Below the pieces are notes generated by a model. It had not been told where the DNA came from, searched no databases, and saw only the letters and a list, made by a program, of their open reading frames with translations. From an uncultured Collinsella sp. (GTDB lineage: Bacteria > Actinomycetota > Coriobacteriia > Coriobacteriales > Coriobacteriaceae): a stretch of 12,541 bases of DNA. This document shows, in pieces, positions 1 through 6,434 of the stretch. Location of the stretch: NCBI GenBank assembly GCA_900762015.1, contig CAAFEX010000056.1, positions 1 to 12,541 of the forward strand. Reading direction: 5' to 3'. The translations under genes and the position numbers were made by a program. How positions within the stretch are numbered: position 1 is the first letter of the stretch; every line of letters begins with the position of its first letter.

Positions 1-81
1 ATGCGTATCTGCCGTCTACCGAGAAAATCAAATACTTCTTGACTTTTGAAATCGAGGGTAAAATCGCAGGATTCATTTTTG

Positions 82-108
82 GTTAAACGCATAACTAAAT
101 CGCATAAC
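82..108. promoter_or_regulatory. Two overlapping LacI-type operator candidates upstream of the PTS operon
   Basis: Bases 82-95 read GTTAAACGCATAAC, whose outer arms GTTA/TAAC are inverted repeats around a central CG. Bases 95-108 read CTAAATCGCATAAC, so CGCATAAC occurs twice at 13-base spacing. A wider inverted pair, TTGGTTA (79-85) and TAACCAA (105-111), encloses both. LacI-family regulators bind palindromes with a central CpG, and the core AAACGCAT also occurs in front of the lacI-type gene in this window. Binding by that regulator is inference. Confidence 0.4.
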
Positions 109-141
109 CAACGCTCTGACCTGCGCGTTTACCGAAATAAG

Positions 142-171
142 CTGGCATTAAGAAAAACGAGCACCTATATT
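142..171 (+). promoter_or_regulatory. Possible promoter of the six-gene PTS operon
   Basis: CTGGCA (142-147) matches TTGACA at four of six positions. TATATT (166-171) matches TATAAT at five of six, with an 18-base spacer. This would give a leader of about 94 bases, which contains the palindrome CGGAGGCCTCCG (216-227) and complementary AAGACA (184-189) and TGTCTT (235-240). A rival is TTGACT at 39-44 with TAAAAT at 59-64, but that spacer is only 14. The choice is uncertain. Confidence 0.3.
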
Positions 172-271
172 GGTCTTGTCGAAAAGACAGCAAGTCCAAA
201 CGGCAGGGGATGCTCCGGAGGCCTCCGCAAACGGTGTCTTGCGCACGCAACTCTATGAAAAGAGGGAAGCA

Positions 272-1744
272 ATGAAGATCGTAGGCGTTGCCGCCTGTAC
301 CGTGGGTATCGCCCACACGTATATGGCCCAGAAGGCGATTCAGGATGAATGCGCCGCCCGTGGCATCGAGTGCAAGGTCGAGGCTCAGGGTGGCCTGGGT
401 ATCGAGAATGAGCTCACGCAGGAAGACGTGGACTCCGCCGACCTAGTCCTGGAGTCCGTCGACGTGGGTGTCGAGAACGAGGACCGTTTTGAGCAGAAGA
501 TGGCCGAGGGCAAGTTCCTCAAGGTCGGTACTTCCGACGTGATCGCCGATCCGGTCAAGATCATCGACCAGGCTGTTGAGATTATCAAGGCGACGGGTGG
601 CGCCGTTGACGCGCCCAAGGCCGAGGCCAAGGCAGAGAAGAAGGCCGTCTCCGCTGCCCCGCAGGCCCCGACACCGGCGTCCAAGCAGTCTATCTTTGCC
701 GATCCTGGCAAGACGCTGCTCAATGCATTCAATACCGGCGTTTCCTATTTTATCCCCATCGTCGTTATCGGCGGCGTGTTTCTTGCCTTCTCGCTGGCAT
801 CCGGTACCGCCGGCGCCAATGGTATGGAGGTCACGAACCCGCTGATGGTGAGCCTTAACACCATCGGTATGGCCGGTATCTCCATGATGATCCCGGTGCT
901 TGCGGCATATATCTCCTACTCGATGGCCGGCAAGCCCGCGCTCGCCCCTGGTTTTGTCCTGGGCTACTTGGTCAACAACGCTGTCGTTACCCCTAACGGC
1001 AACAGCGTTTCGACCGGCTTCTTGGGCGCCATGATCATGGCGGTCATCTGCGGCTACTTTGTCCGCTGGATGAAGACCTGGAAGGTTAACAACACCATCC
1101 AGACCATCATGCCCATCCTGATCATCCCGATTCTGACCTCGCTTGTCCTGGGCATGGCCTATATCTACATCCTGGCCACGCCGCTTGGCTTTGTGATGGA
1201 CTGGCTCACCGGCGTGCTCGGCAGCCTGCAGGGCGGTTCCGCAGTTGTCCTGGGTCTGGTCATTGGCGTTATGACCGCCTTCGATATGGGTGGCCCCATC
1301 AACAAGACCGCCTCGACCTTCACCATGGCCATCATGGCCTCCGGTATCTACGGTCCTAACGGTATGTTCCGCGTCGCCGTCGCCGTTCCCCCGATCGCCT
1401 GTGGCCTCGCTGCGCTCATCGCCAAGAACAAGTTCGATGACGCTGACCGCCAGATGGGCATCTCCGCGCTGTTCATGGGCTGCATCGGTATTACCGAGGG
1501 CGCTATCCCCTTCGCGGTCAAGGACCTCGGTCACACCCTGCCCGGCATTTGCATCGGCTCTGCCGTGGGTGCGGCACTTGCCGCCTTCCAGGGCATCGAC
1601 TGCTACGTCCCGCACGGTGGCTTTATCGTCGCCCTTGCCACCAACAACGTCGTGCTGTTCTGCCTGGACATCGTGATTGGCGCCGTGGTCGCCGCTGCAA
1701 TCCTGATTGCCATGAAGCCCACGCTCGATAAGCAGGCCAAGTAA
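272..1744 (+). CDS. PTS fructose-family EIIBC component (490 aa)
   Basis: This is a membrane permease and phosphotransfer subunit of a fructose-family phosphotransferase system. Residues 1 to about 105 are the EIIB domain, with the phosphocysteine expected at Cys9 in ACTVGIAHT. Residues about 110-140 are an Ala/Lys/Pro linker. Residues about 145-485 are the EIIC membrane domain with many hydrophobic helices, the motif FDMGGPINKTA (337-347) and the family hallmark GITEGAIPF (406-414). No EIIA domain is fused; a separate EIIA closes the operon. The start ATG at 272 is preceded by GAGGGA. An in-frame upstream extension to 170 would add 34 residues unlike EIIB and is rejected. The active-site loop has Thr-Val where most fructose EIIBs have Pro-Thr. 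The substrate cannot be read from sequence. The gene leads an operon with sugar-phosphate enzymes and lacks a neighbouring 1-phosphofructokinase, so ordinary fructose uptake through fructose 1-phosphate is less likely. Confidence 0.93.
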   Translation: MKIVGVAACTVGIAHTYMAQKAIQDECAARGIECKVEAQGGLGIENELTQEDVDSADLVLESVDVGVENEDRFEQKMAEGKFLKVGTSDVIADPVKIIDQAVEIIKATGGAVDAPKAEAKAEKKAVSAAPQAPTPASKQSIFADPGKTLLNAFNTGVSYFIPIVVIGGVFLAFSLASGTAGANGMEVTNPLMVSLNTIGMAGISMMIPVLAAYISYSMAGKPALAPGFVLGYLVNNAVVTPNGNSVSTGFLGAMIMAVICGYFVRWMKTWKVNNTIQTIMPILIIPILTSLVLGMAYIYILATPLGFVMDWLTGVLGSLQGGSAVVLGLVIGVMTAFDMGGPINKTASTFTMAIMASGIYGPNGMFRVAVAVPPIACGLAALIAKNKFDDADRQMGISALFMGCIGITEGAIPFAVKDLGHTLPGICIGSAVGAALAAFQGIDCYVPHGGFIVALATNNVVLFCLDIVIGAVVAAAILIAMKPTLDKQAK

Positions 1745-1758
1745 ACCTTTAAGGACTC

Positions 1759-1847
1759 CGGTTGTGCGGAGGGATGGATTTGACTCCGCACAACCGCCCC
1801 TACACAACAAAATCCATCCGTACTGATAGGGCCCACATCTGGGTCCC
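1759..1847 (+). promoter_or_regulatory. Structured intergenic RNA with possible pseudoknot
   Basis: Between the EIIBC and GatZ-like genes, CGGTTGTGCGGAG (1759-1771) pairs perfectly with CTCCGCACAACCG (1784-1796), a 13-bp stem. Ten of its 12 loop bases, GGATGGATTT (1772-1781), are perfectly complementary to AAATCCATCC (1810-1819), so a pseudoknot or an alternative helix is possible. A second hairpin follows, GGGCCCA (1829-1835) with TGGGTCCC (1840-1847), with one bulged T. Neither hairpin has a clean T-tract, so a simple terminator is unlikely. Processing, mRNA stabilisation or attenuation between the transporter and enzyme genes are the likely roles. Confidence 0.6.
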
Positions 1848-1888
1848 AGGGAACTTTTGTCAAAAATCCTCTGGAGAAGGAGAACAAA

Positions 1889-3163
1889 ATGTCCAACCTC
1901 ACCATCCGTCAGGCCGTTCAGGGCATGCTCAAGCTGCAGGATAGCGGCGATCACGCAACCATGGTCGGCATTGGCCCCATGAGCCCCAACCTGATTCAGG
2001 CCGTGTTCGAGCTTGCCAAGGACGAGGATTTCCCGCCCATGTTTATCGCCAGCCGCAACCAGGTCGATATGGACGAGATGGGCGCCGGCTACGTCAACGG
2101 TTGGGACCAGACGCGCTTTGCCGCCGACATCAAGAAGGCTGCCGACGAGGTGGGTTACACCGGCCCGTACTACCTGTGCCGCGATCACGGCGGTCCGTGG
2201 CAGCGCGACGAGGAGCGTAACGCCCACCTGCCCGAGGACGAGGCCATGGAGCTCGCCCGCAAGTCCTTCGTCGCCGACATGGAGGCAGGCTTTGACCTGC
2301 TGATGGTCGACCCCACCAAGGACCCCTATCAGATCGGCAAGGTTATTCCGCTCGACGTGGTGCTTCGCCGCACGATTGATCTTATCGACTACCTTGAGCA
2401 GTACCGTCGCGAGCATAACCTGCCCGAGGTCGCCTATGAGGTCGGTACCGAGGAGACCAATGGCGGCTTGACCTCTACCGATAAGTACGAGGAGTTCATT
2501 TCTCAGCTGCAGCCCGAGCTCGAGAAGCGCGGCTGCCCCATGCCCACCTTTATCGTCGGCCAGACCGGCACCCTTACCCGCTGGACGGAGCAGGTCGGTC
2601 ACTACAACTTCAAGAACGCTCGCGAGCTTGCCGATATGGCCAAGCGCTACGGCGTGGGTCTGAAGGAGCACAACGCCGACTACCTGGATGACGCGACGCT
2701 GCTCGAGCATATCCCGGCACACGTGACCGCCTCCAACGTTGCTCCGCAGTATGGCACCGAGGAGACCCGCGCTTACCTCAAACTCTGCGCTGCCGAGCAG
2801 ATTCTGGTCGACAACGGCCTGTGCGACGATCCCTCCGACCTGTATCACACGCTGCTGGTCAAGGCCATCAAGACCGAGCGCTGGCGCAAGTGGATGACTG
2901 GCGACGACGTCAACCTGCAGGTCGATGACATCCTGGCCGACGACGAGCTCAGCCTGAAGATTCTGGATGTCTCCGGTCACTATGCGTTCAACGATCCTGA
3001 GGTCAAGGAGCAGGTCGAGAAGCTCTACCGCAACCTCGCCGCTCAGGACATCGACGGCAAGCGCTTTGTCATCGAGCACATCAAGCGCCCGATCAAGCAG
3101 TACGTCGTCGGTCTTAACCTCAAGGGCGTCACGACCCGCATCGAGGCCGCTCTTGCCGAGTAA
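1889..3163 (+). CDS. GatZ/KbaZ-family protein (class II tagatose-bisphosphate aldolase accessory-subunit family), possible ketose-phosphate epimerase
   Basis: The 424-residue length matches the GatZ/KbaZ family (about 420). Family-like blocks in the expected order are SRNQVD (55-60), RDHGGPW (98-104, equivalent to GDHLGP), YEVGTEE (183-189, equivalent to the IGTE block) and KEHNADY (259-265, equivalent to GHSTDY). These comparisons are from memory and the match is divergent, especially after residue 265, where NVAPQYGTEE replaces the usual KVGPALTF. In E. coli GatZ and KbaZ support the catalytic GatY/KbaY aldolase, but no GatY/KbaY is present here. Some stand-alone members of the family have been reported as fructose-6-phosphate 4-epimerases, which would suit this operon. 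The start ATG follows a strong GGAGAAGGAG site. It lies 144 bases after the EIIBC gene across a structured leader and 124 bases before the transaldolase gene. Family membership is fairly sure; the reaction is inferred. Confidence 0.8.
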   Translation: MSNLTIRQAVQGMLKLQDSGDHATMVGIGPMSPNLIQAVFELAKDEDFPPMFIASRNQVDMDEMGAGYVNGWDQTRFAADIKKAADEVGYTGPYYLCRDHGGPWQRDEERNAHLPEDEAMELARKSFVADMEAGFDLLMVDPTKDPYQIGKVIPLDVVLRRTIDLIDYLEQYRREHNLPEVAYEVGTEETNGGLTSTDKYEEFISQLQPELEKRGCPMPTFIVGQTGTLTRWTEQVGHYNFKNARELADMAKRYGVGLKEHNADYLDDATLLEHIPAHVTASNVAPQYGTEETRAYLKLCAAEQILVDNGLCDDPSDLYHTLLVKAIKTERWRKWMTGDDVNLQVDDILADDELSLKILDVSGHYAFNDPEVKEQVEKLYRNLAAQDIDGKRFVIEHIKRPIKQYVVGLNLKGVTTRIEAALAE

Positions 3164-3182
3164 GTAGCTTTTCCTACGCGAC

Positions 3183-3218
3183 GCCGGGCCTGGGGCATGT
3201 CCCAGCTGCAGGCCCGGC
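3183..3218. repeat. GC-rich imperfect hairpin
   Basis: GCCGGGCCTG (3183-3192) and CAGGCCCGGC (3209-3218) form a perfect 10-bp inverted repeat. An alternative nested stem is CTGGG (3190-3194) with CCCAG (3201-3205). It lies 19 bases after the GatZ-like stop codon, inside the operon, directly before a second palindrome, with no T-tract of its own. It probably stabilises or modulates the intercistronic mRNA. Confidence 0.6.
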
Positions 3219-3220
3219 AC

Positions 3221-3251
3221 ATGGGACAAAGGGGCAGTCCCTTTGTCCCAT
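3221..3251. repeat. Palindromic repeat with GGGACAAAGGG arms
   Basis: ATGGGACAAAGGG (3221-3233) is perfectly complementary to CCCTTTGTCCCAT (3239-3251) around a five-base loop. The sequence resembles short palindromic extragenic repeats common in Collinsella-like genomes and shares GTCCC with the other repeats in this window. T-rich sequence (TTCTTTTG, then TTTTAG) follows, so it could act as a partial intrinsic terminator and lower expression of the downstream transaldolase and transketolase genes. Confidence 0.7.
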
Positions 3252-3287
3252 TCTTTTGAGTTTTAGCTTCCTTTGAAGGGGTTCACC

Positions 3288-3971
3288 ATGAAGTTCTTTA
3301 TCGATACCGCCAATCTGGACGAGATTGCCGAGGCCAAGAGCTGGGGCTGCCTGGCCGGTGTTACCACCAACCCGTCCCTGTACGCCAAGACCGGCGGCAA
3401 GCTTGCCGACTTTGAGCCGCATATGCTCAAGATTGCCGAGCTCTGCGAGGGCCTGCCCGTGTCCGCCGAGTCTACCGCGACCACTGCCGAGGGTATGATC
3501 GAGGAGGGCAAGCGCCTTGCCGCCCTCGCCCCCAACATCGTGGTCAAGCTTCCCGTGTGCGAGGCCGGCCTTGCCGCCTGCCGTGCGCTGGCCGATGCTG
3601 GCGTGCGCGTCAACATGACGCTCGTCTTCTCGCCGACGCAGGCCCTTATGGCCGCCAACGCCGGTGCTCGCTACATCAGCCCGTTTGTCGGTCGTTTCGA
3701 CGACATCGCCGAGGACGGTATCTCGCAGCTCGACAACGTCGTGACCTGCATTAAGAACTACGACTGGACGGGCAAGAACGTCGACGACACCGTCGAGATC
3801 ATCACCGCCTCGGTTCGTACGCCCAACCACGTAACCCAGGCCGCGCTGCTTGGCGCCGATATCGCGACCGTGCCCATGGCAGCCCTTAAGAAGTGCCTGC
3901 ACCATCCGCTGACCGATCAGGGCCTTGCCTCGTTCGAGGCCGACTGGCAGAAGGTCGTCGCTCAGGCTTAA
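3288..3971 (+). CDS. tal: Transaldolase, small TalC/FSA-like type (227 aa)
   Basis: This is a cytosolic class I aldolase-fold enzyme of the short transaldolase/fructose-6-phosphate aldolase family. The N-terminus MKFFIDTAN, the block GVTTNPSL (24-31) and the Schiff-base lysine Lys87 in VVKLP are typical, and the length fits the family (about 215-230). With a two-residue offset from E. coli FSA, Gln59 becomes Glu61 and Tyr131 becomes Phe133. Both are the residues found in true transaldolases, so dihydroxyacetone transfer (sedoheptulose 7-phosphate plus glyceraldehyde 3-phosphate to erythrose 4-phosphate plus fructose 6-phosphate) is more likely than free dihydroxyacetone aldol chemistry. The start ATG follows GAAGGGG. 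A TTG 15 bases upstream overlaps that ribosome site and is rejected. The transketolase halves follow directly, which supports a pentose-phosphate role. Confidence 0.9.
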   Translation: MKFFIDTANLDEIAEAKSWGCLAGVTTNPSLYAKTGGKLADFEPHMLKIAELCEGLPVSAESTATTAEGMIEEGKRLAALAPNIVVKLPVCEAGLAACRALADAGVRVNMTLVFSPTQALMAANAGARYISPFVGRFDDIAEDGISQLDNVVTCIKNYDWTGKNVDDTVEIITASVRTPNHVTQAALLGADIATVPMAALKKCLHHPLTDQGLASFEADWQKVVAQA

Positions 3972-3981
3972 CGAGTGGATT

Positions 3982-4012
3982 GCCCCGGCATCGTGTCATC
4001 CGGTGCCGGGGT
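3982..4012 (+). other. Intercistronic hairpin between transaldolase and transketolase genes
   Basis: CCCCGGCATCG (3983-3993) pairs with CGGTGCCGGGG (4001-4011), an 11-bp stem with one G·U and a seven-base loop. A short mixed tract, TTGTTCTC, follows rather than a run of T. It may be a weak attenuator or an mRNA-stability element within the operon; the transketolase ribosome site begins about 10 bases later. Confidence 0.55.
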
Positions 4013-4034
4013 TGTTCTCAAGAGAGGAATTCGT

Positions 4035-4865
4035 ATGACCAACCAGGAGCTGGCGAAGGTCGCCAATGAGGTCAGGAAGGGTGTCGTGACTGCGGTTCAC
4101 GCGGCCAAGTCGGGACACCCGGGTGGATCGCTCGGTGCTGCCGACATCATGACGTATCTGTACTTTGAGGAAATGAATATCGATCCTGCCGACCCTCACA
4201 AGGCCGATCGCGATCGCTTTGTGCTCTCCAAGGGTCACGCGGCGCCGGGCCTGTATTCGGTGTTGGCAAATCGCGGCTATTTTCCCGTCGAAGAGCTCGA
4301 GACGCTCCGCCATATTGGCAGCCGACTGCAGGGCCATCCCAACATGAACGACGCCCCTGGCATCGATATGTCCACCGGATCGCTCGGTCAGGGCATCTCT
4401 GCTGCAGTTGGAATGGCGCTTGCCGCTAAGCACTGGGGCGACGGCTACCGTGTCTACACGTTGCTGGGCGACGGTGAGTGCGAGGAAGGCCAGGTGTGGG
4501 AGGCGGCCATGTTCGCCGGCAACCATGCACTCGACAATCTTGTTGCCGTCGTCGACCACAACGGCTTGCAGATTGACGGCACGATCGATGAGGTCAACTC
4601 GGCCATGCCGCTCGCTGACAAGTTCCGCGCCTTTAAGTGGCATGTGATCGAGCTCGCCGACGGTAACGACATGGCGCAGATTGCCGCCGCCTTTGCCGAG
4701 GCCCGCAAAGTGAGCGACTCGCCCGTGGCCATTATCGCCGAGACGGTGAAGGGCAAGGGCGTCTCCTTTATGGAAAACCAGGTGGGCTGGCACGGCAAGG
4801 CACCCAACGATGAACAGTTTGAGCAGGCCATGGCCGAGCTCGCAGCAGCAGGGGAGGAGCTCTAA
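4035..4865 (+). CDS. Transketolase N-terminal subunit (276 aa)
   Basis: This is the thiamine-diphosphate pyrophosphate-binding half of a two-subunit transketolase, which moves two-carbon ketol units between sugar phosphates in the cytosol. Visible motifs are SGHPGG (26-31), SKGHAAPGLY (65-74), GSLGQG (115-120), the ThDP/metal motif GDGECEEGQVWE (145-156) closing at Asn176 in VDHN, and GWHGKAPND (251-259). The length is that of the separate N-terminal subunit, not the roughly 660-residue fused enzyme. The ATG at 4035 has AGAGAGGAA upstream; an in-frame start at 3975 would add 20 residues encoded across the preceding hairpin and is rejected. The stop codon overlaps the next start as TAATG, so the two halves are probably translationally coupled and made in equal amounts. 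Confidence 0.95.
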   Translation: MTNQELAKVANEVRKGVVTAVHAAKSGHPGGSLGAADIMTYLYFEEMNIDPADPHKADRDRFVLSKGHAAPGLYSVLANRGYFPVEELETLRHIGSRLQGHPNMNDAPGIDMSTGSLGQGISAAVGMALAAKHWGDGYRVYTLLGDGECEEGQVWEAAMFAGNHALDNLVAVVDHNGLQIDGTIDEVNSAMPLADKFRAFKWHVIELADGNDMAQIAAAFAEARKVSDSPVAIIAETVKGKGVSFMENQVGWHGKAPNDEQFEQAMAELAAAGEEL

Positions 4866-5803
4866 TGGCAGACGTCAAGAAAGTCGCCACGCGCGTTAGC
4901 TATGGCGAGGCACTTGTCGAGCTGGGCAATGAGCGCGATGACTTTGTGGTTCTCGATGCCGACCTGGCCGCCGCCACGCAGACCGGTAAGTTTAAGGCTG
5001 CGCACCCTGAGCGCTTCTACGATGCCGGCATTGCCGAGAGCAACCTGATGGGGCTTGCCGCCGGCATTGCGACCACGGGCCACGTCGCCTTTGCGAGCAC
5101 CTTTGCCATGTTCGCCGCCGGCCGCGCGTACGAACAAGTGCGTAATTCCATTGGCTATCCGCACCTCAACGTCAAAATCGGTGCCACGCATGCGGGTATC
5201 TCGGTCGGTGAAGACGGCGCCACGCATCAGTGCTGCGAGGACATCGCGCTCATGCGCACGATCCCGGGTATGACGGTAATCGTTCCCGCCGATGACATCG
5301 AGGCTCGCGCTTGCGTGCGCGCCGCCTATGAGTTTGAGGGACCGGTCTACATGCGCTTCGGACGCCTGGCAACGCCGGTCATTAACGATCACGAGGACTA
5401 TGAGTTCAAGATTGGTCGCGGCGTGGTCGTGCGCGAGGGGTCCGATGTGACCATCATCGCTTGTGGCCTTATGGTCGCCGAGGCGCTTGAGGCTGCCGAG
5501 GCGCTCGCTGCCGATGGTATCGATGCCGAGGTCATCAATATGCACACGATCAAGCCGCTTGATGAGCGCCTGGTGGTTGCCAGCGCCAAGAAGACCGGTC
5601 GTGTGGTCACTGCCGAGGAGCATTCGATTATCGGTGGTCTTGGCGAGGCCGTGGCCTCGGTGCTCGCGGAGCAGCATCCGGTGCCGATGCGTCGCGTCGG
5701 CGTGCGCGATGTGTATGGCGAGTCCGGCCCTGCGGTCGATTTGCTGCACAAGTACGGTTTGGACGCCGACGGCATCGAAGCTGCGGTCAGGTCCGTGTTG
5801 TAA
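4865..5803 (+). CDS. Transketolase C-terminal subunit (312 aa)
   Basis: This is the pyrimidine-binding and C-terminal half of the split transketolase. The expected catalytic glutamate that activates thiamine diphosphate is Glu58 in YDAGIAESN (52-60). Other family blocks are STFAMFAAGRAYEQVRNSI (78-96), KIGATHAGISVGEDGATHQ (104-122), VPADD (140-144) and the C-terminal-domain segment TAEEHSIIGGLGEAV (249-263). The gene starts within the stop codon of the N-terminal subunit gene (TAATG), and the GGGGAGGAG at the end of that gene serves as its ribosome site. The two products should form an α2β2 enzyme with the active site at the interface, by analogy with other split transketolases and the related DXS and pyruvate dehydrogenase E1 proteins. 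The EIIA gene starts 11 bases after its stop. Confidence 0.95.
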   Translation: MADVKKVATRVSYGEALVELGNERDDFVVLDADLAAATQTGKFKAAHPERFYDAGIAESNLMGLAAGIATTGHVAFASTFAMFAAGRAYEQVRNSIGYPHLNVKIGATHAGISVGEDGATHQCCEDIALMRTIPGMTVIVPADDIEARACVRAAYEFEGPVYMRFGRLATPVINDHEDYEFKIGRGVVVREGSDVTIIACGLMVAEALEAAEALAADGIDAEVINMHTIKPLDERLVVASAKKTGRVVTAEEHSIIGGLGEAVASVLAEQHPVPMRRVGVRDVYGESGPAVDLLHKYGLDADGIEAAVRSVL

Positions 5804-5814
5804 GGAAGGTTTCC

Positions 5815-6267
5815 ATGGGATTTGTATCTGCCAACCAAGTGACAATCGGGTATACCGCCGCCTCGCGCGAGGACGCCCTGCATTATTTGTCCGAGCAGGC
5901 CATCGAGCTCGGCTTTGCCGATGACGCATCTGCCGTAGAGGCCGCCTTCATTGCTCGCGAGAACGAGGCCGAAACCGGCCTTGTCGCCGGTTTTGCCGTT
6001 CCGCATGCCAAAAGCGACGCGATCCACACGCCGGGCGTTGCCGTGCTTAAACTGACCGAACCCGTTGAATGGCCGAGCTTCGATGGGGTGCCCGTCGATG
6101 TTGCGCTCGCGCTGTACGTGCCCGCCGGCGAGGCCGGAACTACGCACCTGCGTCTGCTCTCCAAGGCTGCCGTGATGCTGATGGACGCCGGCTTCCGTGA
6201 CAAGGTGCGCGCGAGCACCGATCCCGTTGAGATTGCGGAGCTCATCAATAGCGGACTCGAAGACTAG
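5815..6267 (+). CDS. PTS EIIA component, fructose/mannitol type (150 aa)
   Basis: This is a soluble phosphocarrier that takes phosphate from HPr and passes it to the EIIB domain encoded at the start of the operon. The PTS_EIIA type 2 signature GFAVPHAKSDAI (59-70) carries the phosphohistidine, expected at His64. The length of 150 is typical of a single-domain EIIA. The C-terminal segment HLRLLSKAAVMLMD also fits the family. AAGGAAGG lies directly before the ATG, and the TAA of the transketolase C-terminal gene is just upstream, so it belongs to the operon. Placement of EIIA six genes from its EIIBC means PTS components bracket the enzyme genes. A nitrogen-PTS (PtsN) role is possible in this family but unlikely next to a matching EIIBC. 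Confidence 0.92.
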   Translation: MGFVSANQVTIGYTAASREDALHYLSEQAIELGFADDASAVEAAFIARENEAETGLVAGFAVPHAKSDAIHTPGVAVLKLTEPVEWPSFDGVPVDVALALYVPAGEAGTTHLRLLSKAAVMLMDAGFRDKVRASTDPVEIAELINSGLED

Positions 6268-6308
6268 AACGGTCATCCCGTTCAATCAATCGATCCTTCT
6301 CCAAGGAA

Positions 6309-6350
6309 AAGGGCCGCGACGCCGTATGGGTGTCACGGCCCTATTTGCGT
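6309..6350. terminator. Weak, possibly bidirectional terminator after the PTS operon
   Basis: AGGGCCG (6310-6316) pairs with CGGCCCT (6336-6342), and inside it GAC (6318-6320) pairs with GTC (6332-6334) across a single mismatch. On the plus strand the following tract, ATTTGCGTTT, is poor. On the minus strand the hairpin is followed by TTTTCC. It could therefore end both the operon and readthrough from the convergent larE gene, incompletely. Confidence 0.55.
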
Positions 6351-6354
6351 TTCC

Positions 6355-6401
6355 CCAGATAAAACCTGCCAAAATAAACCTGTCCCTTATTGACAGGTCA
6401 G
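6355..6401 (+). repeat. Dispersed palindromic repeat, copy A
   Basis: This is one of three copies in the window of an element of about 46 bases starting CCAGATAAAACCTGCC, with AAACCTGTCCCTTA in the middle and TTGACAGGT at the end. The arms ACCTGCCAA (6364-6372) and TTGACAGGT (6390-6398) pair with one mismatch. It lies between convergent genes, a usual place for REP-like elements. Confidence 0.8.
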
Positions 6402-6434
6402 TTAACGCAGTCCAGGTTGAGCATATGCGAGCGA

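Noticed and set aside
46..258. A 70-codon open frame in the leader of the PTS operon
   Set aside because: It overlaps the operator and promoter candidates, has no good ribosome site and shows no recognisable protein. A leader peptide cannot be excluded but nothing supports it.
170..271. N-terminal extension of the EIIBC gene by 34 codons
   Set aside because: The added residues are unlike EIIB domains, the upstream start lacks a good ribosome site, and ATG 272 has GAGGGA and begins the conserved MKIVGVAAC sequence.
1829..1858. Intrinsic terminator between EIIBC and the GatZ-like gene
   Set aside because: The hairpin is short with a bulge, and the only T-run (TTTT at 1855-1858) is eight bases away behind AGGGAAC, so efficient termination is unlikely.
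443..3229. A 928-codon open frame on the minus strand opposite EIIBC and the GatZ-like gene
   Set aside because: It is a product of GC-rich codon bias opposite two well-recognised genes. Its translation is low-complexity (Asp/His/Gly/Leu-rich) with no domain, and it spans an intergenic region full of hairpins.
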